Shown piece after piece: positions 8,364 to 15,440 of a DNA stretch of 39,320 bases (positions within the stretch are counted from its first letter, which is position 1; each line of letters begins with the position of its first letter). Source of the DNA: an uncultured Clostridia bacterium (GTDB taxonomy: Bacteria > Bacillota > Clostridia > Peptostreptococcales > Anaerovoracaceae); NCBI GenBank assembly GCA_934278925.1, contig CAKQWJ010000020.1, positions 1 through 39,320 on the forward strand, written 5' to 3'. Made by a program: the position numbers and the translations under genes. Below the pieces are notes generated by a model. That model had not been told where the DNA came from, did not search any database, and saw only the letters and a list, made by a program, of their open reading frames with translations.

Positions 8364-9758
8364 CTAGTCCTCCTGACACAGCTTGCGACTATGGGCTTTT
8401 GCCAAGTTCAGTCCTTTCCGATTATACCCTTCCCGGAATTCCTCCCGGATAATTTCTGCGGGGCGGCCGCCCGGTTCCAGTTTGCGCCACTGGAAATCCA
8501 ATGCTTCCCGGATATATGCATCCTCGGCGGAGCCGCCATCGGGAGCGGAGTCCTCAACAGATACGGGACCAGCCACAGGCGCTGCAACCCAAATGGGGAC
8601 GGAGCCAGCAACACTGGCAGCGCCTCCCTCAAAGGCGGCGCCGCCACCTGCAAAAAACTCTTCCATCTCCCTCAGGGCTTGCGCCGCGTTCTCCCGGATG
8701 CTGAGACCGTTGGAAAGGCAGGCGGAATCATCGAACAGTGCGGCGCGCTTCATGTCCCGCAGCGCCTGGAGCTGCTCCCCTTCCGGGAACGGCTTCGTTG
8801 CCCGGTTCGCCAGGTACACCAGCAGGAGGTGCAGGAACCGCACGTCCTCCCGAAAAATCCCGATTTCCGAGTACGGGTTTTCGTCGATTACACGAATCTC
8901 GATGTGGCTCACCCCATCCTGCCGCAGGCGCTCCACATCGTAAAGCCCCGCCGGCTTTAGCCGCACCGGGTAGTACAACTCCGCCGGAGACATCAAGGTC
9001 CCATCCTCCGTGTATTTTTTGATGGAATCCACGTACCCCTCCAAGGAGCGGTAATCCAGCACCGGCTCAAAATCGTTCCAATAGCCGATTTCACTGCTCC
9101 GCGGGCTGGCATATTTTAGACAAGGCGTACCGTCTTTTTTCCCCGGATAAAAATAACTTTCATCCAGCACCGGACTGGCCGCGAAAAGGTACACGATCAG
9201 CCATGCATACCGGGTGGTCCATGCCGCCAGATTCAAATAGGCGGCGTCCGCACTCCGCCGATTTTCGTCGGCACGGCCGAACTCGCCGCCGGCATCCCCT
9301 ACCGCCGAAAAGGACTCCCGGAATTCCGCCGGAAAGGATAGGTTGAAATGAATCCCGGAATACAGCATCAGCTGCGTTCCGTACCGCTCCTTCAAATGGT
9401 TCCGGTACTCCGTCTTCCAGGCCTTCTCCCCGTAAAACTCCATCGGCGGATTCTCCCCTTCTGCCTGAACATAGGGCGGATTGCTGAAAGGCCACAGGTA
9501 CTCCGGCCCGGTCTCCCGTTTTTCCAGCACCCGGGACGCCTTCCGGTGCAGCCGCCGCAAAGCCTCCCAGGCCGCATCCGCGGAATCGCACACCGGCGTA
9601 ATAATTTCCAATTGATTCCCACTGAAATCCACATCCAACTCCGCATCCTCCGGAAACGGATGAGGCGTCTGAGCCAGCCGGCCGCGTCGGTCTACCCGAA
9701 GACTTTCTTTTTCCAGCCCCATTCGCGCCGCCAAAATATTTTTATCCGGTCGTTTCAT
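8364..9758 (-). CDS. gshA: Glutamate-cysteine ligase, stand-alone class I type
   Basis: This enzyme joins glutamate and cysteine to gamma-glutamylcysteine using ATP, the first step of glutathione synthesis. Family segments seen are the N-terminal GLEKESLRV, the QTPHP segment, DFSGNQLEIITP, WPFSNPPY, SGIHFNLSFP and ELYYPVRLKP. The protein has 464 residues, matching the ligase half of fused GshAB (GshF) proteins but without the ATP-grasp half. Residues about 367-412 form an odd Ala/Gly/Val/Ser-rich insertion (from FFAGGG to DGGSAED). A TAGGAG site lies 7 bases before the ATG, under a good promoter. No glutathione synthetase gene adjoins it, so the product may be used as gamma-glutamylcysteine or finished elsewhere. 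Confidence 0.9.
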   Translation of the reverse strand: MKRPDKNILAARMGLEKESLRVDRRGRLAQTPHPFPEDAELDVDFSGNQLEIITPVCDSADAAWEALRRLHRKASRVLEKRETGPEYLWPFSNPPYVQAEGENPPMEFYGEKAWKTEYRNHLKERYGTQLMLYSGIHFNLSFPAEFRESFSAVGDAGGEFGRADENRRSADAAYLNLAAWTTRYAWLIVYLFAASPVLDESYFYPGKKDGTPCLKYASPRSSEIGYWNDFEPVLDYRSLEGYVDSIKKYTEDGTLMSPAELYYPVRLKPAGLYDVERLRQDGVSHIEIRVIDENPYSEIGIFREDVRFLHLLLVYLANRATKPFPEGEQLQALRDMKRAALFDDSACLSNGLSIRENAAQALREMEEFFAGGGAAFEGGAASVAGSVPIWVAAPVAGPVSVEDSAPDGGSAEDAYIREALDFQWRKLEPGGRPAEIIREEFREGYNRKGLNLAKAHSRKLCQED

Positions 9759-9788
9759 ATTTTTACTCCTACCCCCAATATGAAAATG

Positions 9789-9817
9789 ATTTTACCACGG
9801 CAAAAAAACCATCGCAA
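9789..9817 (-). promoter_or_regulatory. Promoter of gshA
   Basis: Minus strand TTGCGA (9812-9817), 17-bp spacer, TAAAAT (9789-9794). It is divergent from the DUF1858 promoter about 50 bp away. Confidence 0.65.
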
Positions 9818-9869
9818 GGAAATTCAGAGTGATTTGATAGGAATTTGCATGAAAGATTTGTGAAAGGTG

Positions 9870-9898
9870 TTGCATTTCCTTGAAATCAATGGTATTGT
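9870..9898 (+). promoter_or_regulatory. Promoter of the DUF1858 gene
   Basis: TTGCAT (9870-9875), 17-bp spacer, TATTGT (9893-9898). Predicted start near 9905 gives a leader of about 40 bases. Confidence 0.55.
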
Positions 9899-9946
9899 AA
9901 CTTTCGTAGAAAATTTTTCCTAAGGAATATGAAGGGAGTTACATAC

Positions 9947-10147
9947 ATGGCAATTACGAAGGACAACATCATCGGCGAAGTTATCACCGCACATCCGGAG
10001 CTGATCGAGACATTTTTCCAGAACGGAATGATGTGCATCGGCTGCCCGGCTTCTCAGGGCGAATCCATCGAGCAGGCATCTCAGGTCCACGGCATCGACG
10101 CGGACGTACTGGTGAACGCTCTGAATGACGCATTAAAAGCAGAATAG
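9947..10147 (+). CDS. DUF1858 domain protein with CxxC motif
   Basis: A small cytosolic protein of 66 residues made of one DUF1858 domain, with the CIGCPAS motif in the middle. The family is common in anaerobes and is found beside or fused to hybrid-cluster and other redox proteins; a role in thiol or metal redox chemistry is likely but unproven. The start at 9947 is chosen over the ATG at 9929 because an AAGGGAG site (9932-9938) sits 8 bases before it. It is transcribed away from gshA, and a shared role in thiol handling is only inferred. A double hairpin and a strong terminator follow. Confidence 0.85.
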   Translation: MAITKDNIIGEVITAHPELIETFFQNGMMCIGCPASQGESIEQASQVHGIDADVLVNALNDALKAE

Positions 10148-10202
10148 TCCGCGGCTCCCAACGTCCGGCTCGGCGAGCTCGACCGGCGGAGCGCATACCA
10201 AG

Positions 10203-10256
10203 GGTCGGCGAAGCCGACCAAACATGGAGATGTGAAGATTCCGGCGCAGCCGGAAT
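10203..10256 (+). other. Two tri-loop hairpins in the DUF1858 3' region
   Basis: GGTCGGC-GAA-GCCGACC (10203-10219) and ATTCCGGC-GCA-GCCGGAAT (10238-10256) are perfect stems with GNA tri-loops. The nonamer ATGGAGATG follows each one (10224-10232 and 10267-10275), so the segment looks like two copies of a short unit placed before the terminator. Confidence 0.6.
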
Positions 10257-10276
10257 CCACCGATTAATGGAGATGA

Positions 10277-10318
10277 AAAACGGATGCGGCCTGCCTCGCG
10301 CAGGTTGCATCCGTTTTC
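10277..10318 (+). terminator. Intrinsic terminator of the DUF1858 gene
   Basis: Outer stem AACGGATGC/GCATCCGTT (10279-10287 with 10107+200 region, ending 10315) encloses an inner CCTGC/GCAGG stem and is followed by TTTTCCTTT. Confidence 0.8.
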
Positions 10319-10440
10319 CTTTGCCCAGAATCTCTTCCCGACCGCGTCCCCGGCTGCTTTCCCGCGCCTTTTTCCCGACGCATCATTAAAATTTTTCTTT
10401 TTTGCATTTCAATCCTTTAAGTTGATTTAAGGTTTTTGCA

Positions 10441-10557
10441 TATAATAATAACTGTAAACAGAAGAGATGCTGTTTACAGAATTCTATCACCACCCAATCT
10501 CAAACATAAGTTAACACGAAGGAAAAGACAAGGCACCCCCCATCGCCTTGTCTTTTT
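10441..10557 (+). ncRNA. Possible short transcript (promoter, hairpin, terminator)
   Basis: A consensus -10 TATAAT (10441-10446) is followed at once by a 9-bp inverted repeat CTGTAAACA/TGTTTACAG (10452-10460 with 10471-10479). A strong terminator then closes the unit (12-bp stem 10523-10534 with 10545-10556, T tract after). The -35 is unclear. A 15-codon ORF from the ATG at 10467 lies between them but has a poor ribosome site. This could be a ~100-base RNA; alternatively the inverted repeat is an operator without a gene behind it. No plus-strand gene follows within 27 kb of the same transcription direction except beyond the minus-strand blocks. Confidence 0.35.
10523..10557. terminator. Intrinsic terminator
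   Basis: Twelve-base-pair stem AAAAGACAAGGC/GCCTTGTCTTTT with a 10-base C-rich loop. A and T runs on both sides allow it to work in either direction. Confidence 0.75.
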
Positions 10558-10624
10558 CGTTGCTTTTTTCCTCGCCGGCGGCATCATTCCAATTATATTA
10601 TCCACATATTGTTAGTACAATCCC

Positions 10625-10910
10625 ATATGCCTAGAAATTTGAGGGGAGTTCACGCTCTTTGGCAGAAAAGCCGAATTTAGCGTGAACGCAATTCGTCGAT
10701 TCTGCGGAATTCTAATTTTGCATCGCCAGATTGTCCCTGTCTGTTCACGCAGAAAAGATTACTTCCTTCAAAAAGCGTGAACTTTTTTCAAAAGGGTTGT
10801 TTGCAATCAAAGAGCTGCATAGTGAAACACTGTACACCGCGAAAACCGTTCACGCTAATTTAAAAAAATTACAAGAACAGCGTGAACCCGCTTAATTTTT
10901 CTAGGCATAT
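10625..10910. repeat. 286-bp palindromic element with three 40-bp GTTCACGC/GCGTGAAC units
   Basis: The ends are 13-bp perfect inverted repeats (ATATGCCTAGAAA at 10625-10637, its complement at 10898-10910). Inside are three units of exactly 40 bp: 10648-10687, 10743-10782 and 10848-10887. Each begins GTTCACGC and ends GCGTGAAC, with 24 unrelated bases between. Spacers are 55 and 65 bp. There is no ORF inside and no obvious target-site duplication outside. It could be a MITE-like element, a cluster of dimeric operator sites, or a structured RNA. The rest of the gene-free stretch 10148-11077 holds only the hairpins and terminators listed. Confidence 0.7.
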
Positions 10911-10987
10911 TTAACTCATTCTGCTCAAGTAGTTCTAATTTTTGAATGAGCAGTGCGATATAGAATTAAAGGACCTTTTCCATCAGC

Positions 10988-11035
10988 AACCCCGTCCCGG
11001 AACGCATGCGTTCTCGGGACGGGGTTTCTCTTCTT
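10988..11035 (+). terminator. Terminator-like hairpin right of the palindromic element
   Basis: A 12-bp perfect stem (10988-10999 with 11015-11026) with an inner AACGCATGCGTT palindrome is followed on the plus strand by TTTCTCTTCTT. The only adjacent gene (subtilase) is on the minus strand, where no T tract follows, so the orientation suggests it ends a plus-strand transcript coming through the 286-bp element, or simply protects the 3' end of the subtilase mRNA. Confidence 0.5.
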
Positions 11036-11077
11036 ACATCTCAATGAAATGGCGGAGCCCCTCATTGCAGCCGGAGG

Positions 11078-14000
11078 CTACCGGACCTTCACCACACACA
11101 CCGCTTTCAGCTTCCGGTTCTCCTTGGAGCGGGCGGTGACCCGGATTTTGGCACCGCGGCGGGCGCTGCGCCGGATGGTCACCTTTCCGGATTTGGTCAC
11201 CTTGGCGTACTTCCGGCTGGAAACCTTCCAGGTGACTTTGCGGTTGGTGCCGTTGGCGGAAGCCTTCAGTTTGATGCTCTTGCCCCGCTTCAGGCTCACG
11301 GATTTCCGGTTGATCTTCACCTTGGTGCAGATCTTTCCGAAGTGCACCGTAATCGTGGCATCCTTTGTGGCCTTCAGCTTGATGCTCTGCCCCTTCTTTG
11401 CGGAAGACGTCGGCTTCTTGAAGCTCTTCTTTTTGCCGTAGCGGCTGATGCTGTAGGAGTAGACGTAGGAGCCCTTCTTCGGAGTGATTTGCAGCGTGGT
11501 GTTCTCCCCGTTCAGGACGCCGGCGGTGCCGGTCACCGTGCCGGAGCCCTTGCCGGTCTTCTTCACCTTGAAGGTGCGATATGCACTCTCTATCGGGATG
11601 CTCTTGAACGTCTCATAAGAGGTATCGTCATCGTAGGTCACGTATTCCGCATAGAACCGGTTTCCGGACGACGAACCATAAGCCGCCGTCTCCTGACCCT
11701 TGCCCCAGAGGGTGTAGCTCAGGGCCTCGGTTTTCCCGGTGGAGGTGTTGAACCGGTAGGTGTCTCCTCTTCCGTCGGAGGAGGCCCCGCCGAACACGAT
11801 GCCCTTGGCATCCAGACCCACGGCGCAGCTTACCAGATTCTGTTCGAAAACATCCTGCACAAGGGTTGTGTTCAGTACCTTTGGCAGGGTACCCGCCTTC
11901 TGCCACTTGCTGCCGTCAAAGACCATCACGTCGTAATTGAGTCCCTTGCTGTTCCGACCCAGGACGTAGTACAGCTTTCCGTTCTGTGCGAAGGTTTTTC
12001 CGTCGTACAGTCCTTCCGGCAGATTCGCCTTCTTCTTCCACACTGCGCCGGATTTTACCGTACAGCTCCATGTCTCGGCGGACGGCGTAATCTTCTTACC
12101 GTCCTTCGACGCGCCGCCCGTCAGATACAGGTTCCCGTTCATTCCTGCCAGAGCGGTGCAGCCGGCGCTCTCCTCATCGATGGTGCTCGGCATGTTGCCC
12201 TTGTCAATCAGCGTGTCGGAATATACCGTCCAGTTCTTTTTGCCGCCGGTCACATCCATGCCCATCAGCATGTAGGACTTCCGGTCGCCCAGGTCGCAGC
12301 AAATGACCTCGTAGACGTGTCCCTTCATATACGCCGCGTTGGTCACCGGGGTGATTTCCGGGCTCTCCCCCTTCTTGATCTTCCAGAGGAAATGCTTCTT
12401 CTCCTGACTCTTCGCGTATTTTTTCACCGCGTCGTCCAGGCTCTGCCCCACCCGGTCGTAGTCGTCCTTGTCCACGGTATACAGATTTCCGCTTCCCGCG
12501 TCGTATCCCAATTTCCGGATATCGTTCGGAATCCACTGGACGTTATCGCCATCGGAGCTTGCATCCTCATCGTCGTCCAACAAATCCTTGGACGAGAAAC
12601 CCTTGCTGCGGGTGGCCGCGTCGCTGTTTTCTACCTCTTCATCCGACAGGACGAACTCCTTCTTGTATTCGGCATTTCCTTTTACCAGATAGAAGGCGCC
12701 TCGTCCCGTCTTCTCCCCGTTCTTTACGCTAAAAGCAATACTGCTTCCCGCCAGGTTGTACGAGGATGCATTGGAGATGGTGATTTTGCTGCCGTCGGAG
12801 GACACATCCTTGGAAGCGATGTCTCGCTTGGTGTCCTGAACCGTATTGGTCACCGTGATTTCCGGATTGGTTCCGAATCCGGCACCCTCCAGGATCACCT
12901 GATTCTTCTTCGGGTCCACCTTAGCCGACTGAATGGCCGGTTTTGCGGATACGCTGTTGGCGGTGTACTCGTCGAAATCGATTCCGCCGCCGGTGGAGAC
13001 TTCATTCTTATACCGATCGTTGGTGGTCTGGTACAGGATGGATTTCAGCTGCTTCGCATCCGCAGTCGGATTCATCGCCGCGATCAGAGCCACGGAACCG
13101 GTGACCACCGGAGTCGCCATGGAGGTTCCGGAGAACAGGGCGTATTTGCCGAATTGATCCGCATCTGCGCCGGCTTTAGAAATACCCAGAGAGCTGATCT
13201 CAATGGTGGCATCTCCCTCTTCTCCCACCTGGTAGATGAATCCCAGGCCGAATTTTTCCCCTTTCGCGTTGGCGGCGGAGAGCAGATCCGTGTTTCCTTC
13301 GGCTCTCCACACATCGTTCATGCTTGAATCCGTTTGGTTGATATCCTCGGAAGCCACGTTCAAGGACTGAATGGTGCCCTGATCCGATACGTCCGCCGCA
13401 ATGTCTCCCGCGATGAAGAATCCGGAGGCCCCGCCTTGGGTGATGGTGCGGTAGGCGATGTTGCAGTAGGTATTGGATCCATCCGATTCGCCGCTCTTCT
13501 CATATGGGAAATACAGCAGGAACATGTCCCCGTTCTTTGCTCCGGTAATCTTCCACTTCAGCGCGGTTTTGTCGCCGGAGGCGCGGAAATTAGCGTCTTC
13601 GGATTCGTCGATGGACAGCTCCGCTTTTCCCTTGCTGCCCTTGCTCAGCTTCTTTCCGGTCACCGCGGCACCGAATTCCTTCATGCCGTCGATGGACTTG
13701 CCGGAAGCGTCCGTTCCGGTTACCGGGGTGATGCCGTTTTCTTTTATGGAATCCTTATTGAATTCACCGTAATATTCCGACAGCTGTTTCACCTTATCGG
13801 CGGAGTACAGCCACGGGGTGTAGTTCGGATAGCTCACCGAGGAGAGGATGTTGGTGCCCGGCGCCATCACGTCCACGTTCCGCTTTCCGTAGTTGGAGTA
13901 GGATGCCAGGGTGCCGTCCTCGCCGGAGGCCGCCACCGAAACGCCGTAATCGGAGCCGGTATTGGCAGGGGCGCTGGCGATTACATCGTTGTCCGACGTC

Positions 14001-15217
14001 TCGTTTCCGGCGGCACAGATGGTGAGAATGCCCGCTTTGCCCGCTTCGTCGATGACGGAGTCGTAAATGTCGGAATCCACGTCCGCCCCAAAGGAGCAGT
14101 TGATGGCTTTCAGGTTCACGCCCAGCTGCTTGGCCCGGATAGTATAGTAGAAACCTTTGAGGATTCCGCTCAGGGTGCCGCTGCCGTCGCTGTCCAGCAC
14201 CCGAACGCCCATCAGCCGGATGCCGCTGCTGTCGCCGGATTTGTCGCTGCCGAATACGCCGGCGGTTCCGGTGCCGTTGTTGGCCTGGGCCGCAATGATG
14301 CCGGCACAGTGGGTGCCGTGGCCGTTCTGGTCCATCGGATCGATGCCGTCCGGGTCATCGGAAGTATTGCCGCCCAGGAGAATGTCCCAGAAATCCGCCT
14401 CTTCCTCTACAAAATCGTGGCCGTAGGTGCCGGTGAGCTTGAATCCCTTTGGGGCCTTCCACATGTGGCTCTTCAATTCCTCGTGCTCGTAATCGATACC
14501 TGTATCCATTACCGCAACCACCACGTCCTTTGCAGATTTCTCCGGGGTCTTGTCATAAGCTTCCCAGCCGGCGGACGCGTGGATGTCGTCCAGATGCCAT
14601 GCGGTGCGAAGGTACTCGTCGTTCCATCCCATCTGGGATCCCGTGTCCTTCGCCTCAAAAATATAGTTCGGTTCCGCGTTCTCGATTTCCGGATTCTTCT
14701 CCAGTTCCTTTGCCAAGGTCTTGGCGCTTCCGTCCTTCGAGGACACGATACTGATGACCGTCTCATCCTCCGAAGATTTGGTCGGGGTCAGGGCAATCGT
14801 ATCCTGAATCTCATATTTGTCCAGGGATTTCTCCAGGATTTCCGCCTGCTGTCCCAAAGTATTCTCCGCTTTCTTCTGCCGGTCGCCGGACTTCTCCTTC
14901 ATGGCACTGCCGAAGGATTCCGCCGTGGCTGCCCGGCGGGCCATTTTCTTCTCCTTGGCCGTCGGCGCATCCGTGGTAACGGCGCCTTCCTTGTACTGTA
15001 CTACCACTTGATTCGGTACGCATTCCGGATACTTCTTTCCGGAATTGACGGATCCGGTGAGGCGGCTCCCCTTGGCGGAGGCGGCCAGGTTCGGCAGCTC
15101 CGATTCCGTCGCCGCTGCGGCTTGGAACGGCATCATGCTGATGGTCATTCCGCAAGCCAGCGCCAGCACCGTCAGCTTCTTCCCTGCGGTCTTCATTCGG
15201 TGAGTCTTTTTCTTCAT
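11078..15217 (-). CDS. Large secreted subtilisin-like serine protease (S8) with TIG, kelch-like and Ig-like regions
   Basis: An exported protease of 1379 residues. It has a signal peptide (basic start, hydrophobic core about 14-30, cleavage near AAAA36) and an N-terminal propeptide (about 60-190). The S8 domain shows Asp238 (MDTGID), His300 (NGHGTHCAG), Asn405 (AAGN) and Ser699 (FSGTSMATP). About 235 residues are inserted between the APGTNI strand (452-457) and the catalytic Ser, where subtilisin has about 20-25. After it come an IPT/TIG-like stretch (about 760-850), a kelch-like region, an InlB-repeat-like stretch and a Big_2-like domain at the C-terminus. No LPxTG anchor is seen; the end is rich in Lys/Arg. 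The ATG at 15217 is chosen for its AGGGG site 8 bases upstream and because the signal peptide begins there. Confidence 0.9.
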   Translation of the reverse strand: MKKKTHRMKTAGKKLTVLALACGMTISMMPFQAAAATESELPNLAASAKGSRLTGSVNSGKKYPECVPNQVVVQYKEGAVTTDAPTAKEKKMARRAATAESFGSAMKEKSGDRQKKAENTLGQQAEILEKSLDKYEIQDTIALTPTKSSEDETVISIVSSKDGSAKTLAKELEKNPEIENAEPNYIFEAKDTGSQMGWNDEYLRTAWHLDDIHASAGWEAYDKTPEKSAKDVVVAVMDTGIDYEHEELKSHMWKAPKGFKLTGTYGHDFVEEEADFWDILLGGNTSDDPDGIDPMDQNGHGTHCAGIIAAQANNGTGTAGVFGSDKSGDSSGIRLMGVRVLDSDGSGTLSGILKGFYYTIRAKQLGVNLKAINCSFGADVDSDIYDSVIDEAGKAGILTICAAGNETSDNDVIASAPANTGSDYGVSVAASGEDGTLASYSNYGKRNVDVMAPGTNILSSVSYPNYTPWLYSADKVKQLSEYYGEFNKDSIKENGITPVTGTDASGKSIDGMKEFGAAVTGKKLSKGSKGKAELSIDESEDANFRASGDKTALKWKITGAKNGDMFLLYFPYEKSGESDGSNTYCNIAYRTITQGGASGFFIAGDIAADVSDQGTIQSLNVASEDINQTDSSMNDVWRAEGNTDLLSAANAKGEKFGLGFIYQVGEEGDATIEISSLGISKAGADADQFGKYALFSGTSMATPVVTGSVALIAAMNPTADAKQLKSILYQTTNDRYKNEVSTGGGIDFDEYTANSVSAKPAIQSAKVDPKKNQVILEGAGFGTNPEITVTNTVQDTKRDIASKDVSSDGSKITISNASSYNLAGSSIAFSVKNGEKTGRGAFYLVKGNAEYKKEFVLSDEEVENSDAATRSKGFSSKDLLDDDEDASSDGDNVQWIPNDIRKLGYDAGSGNLYTVDKDDYDRVGQSLDDAVKKYAKSQEKKHFLWKIKKGESPEITPVTNAAYMKGHVYEVICCDLGDRKSYMLMGMDVTGGKKNWTVYSDTLIDKGNMPSTIDEESAGCTALAGMNGNLYLTGGASKDGKKITPSAETWSCTVKSGAVWKKKANLPEGLYDGKTFAQNGKLYYVLGRNSKGLNYDVMVFDGSKWQKAGTLPKVLNTTLVQDVFEQNLVSCAVGLDAKGIVFGGASSDGRGDTYRFNTSTGKTEALSYTLWGKGQETAAYGSSSGNRFYAEYVTYDDDTSYETFKSIPIESAYRTFKVKKTGKGSGTVTGTAGVLNGENTTLQITPKKGSYVYSYSISRYGKKKSFKKPTSSAKKGQSIKLKATKDATITVHFGKICTKVKINRKSVSLKRGKSIKLKASANGTNRKVTWKVSSRKYAKVTKSGKVTIRRSARRGAKIRVTARSKENRKLKAVCVVKVR

Positions 15218-15371
15218 TGCTCTTACCCCTGTCTGTTTCGATAAGTTCTGTAAAAATAAAATTGCGAATCCGGCCATGCAGGTTGACCGAGCGCTCGAAT
15301 CGGGGGGAGAAGAACACCCGCCCGCATCTCCGGCATCCGCAATTTATAATTATTGTACCATAAGAAAAAGC

Positions 15372-15410
15372 GGTGAAATCTTAAGATTCCTTAAGATTTC
15401 ACCACTTTTT
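15372..15410. terminator. Bidirectional terminator between the ATP-grasp operon and the subtilase
   Basis: A perfect 14-bp stem (15372-15385 with 15390-15403) with an ATTC loop is flanked by T/A runs on both sides. It ends the minus-strand operon that stops at 15441. Confidence 0.85.
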
Positions 15411-15440
15411 TCGTCCGCCGCGCCCTTTCGGCGCGCCGCC

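Noticed and set aside
10467..10514. 15-codon leader peptide with two His codons (attenuator)
   Set aside because: The ribosome site is too close to the ATG, and no biosynthetic gene follows on that strand.
8021..10910. CRISPR or integron attC sites at the palindromic units
   Set aside because: Only the arms are shared and unit ends do not match the attC core (RYYYAAC/GTTRRRY); there is no integrase, cas gene or cassette.
13334..15244. Long plus-strand frame opposite the subtilase (and similar frames opposite hydA, hydB, GH53 and pepP)
   Set aside because: Antisense shadow of a well-supported gene with signal peptide, catalytic motifs and ribosome site; the opposite frame shows no family motifs.
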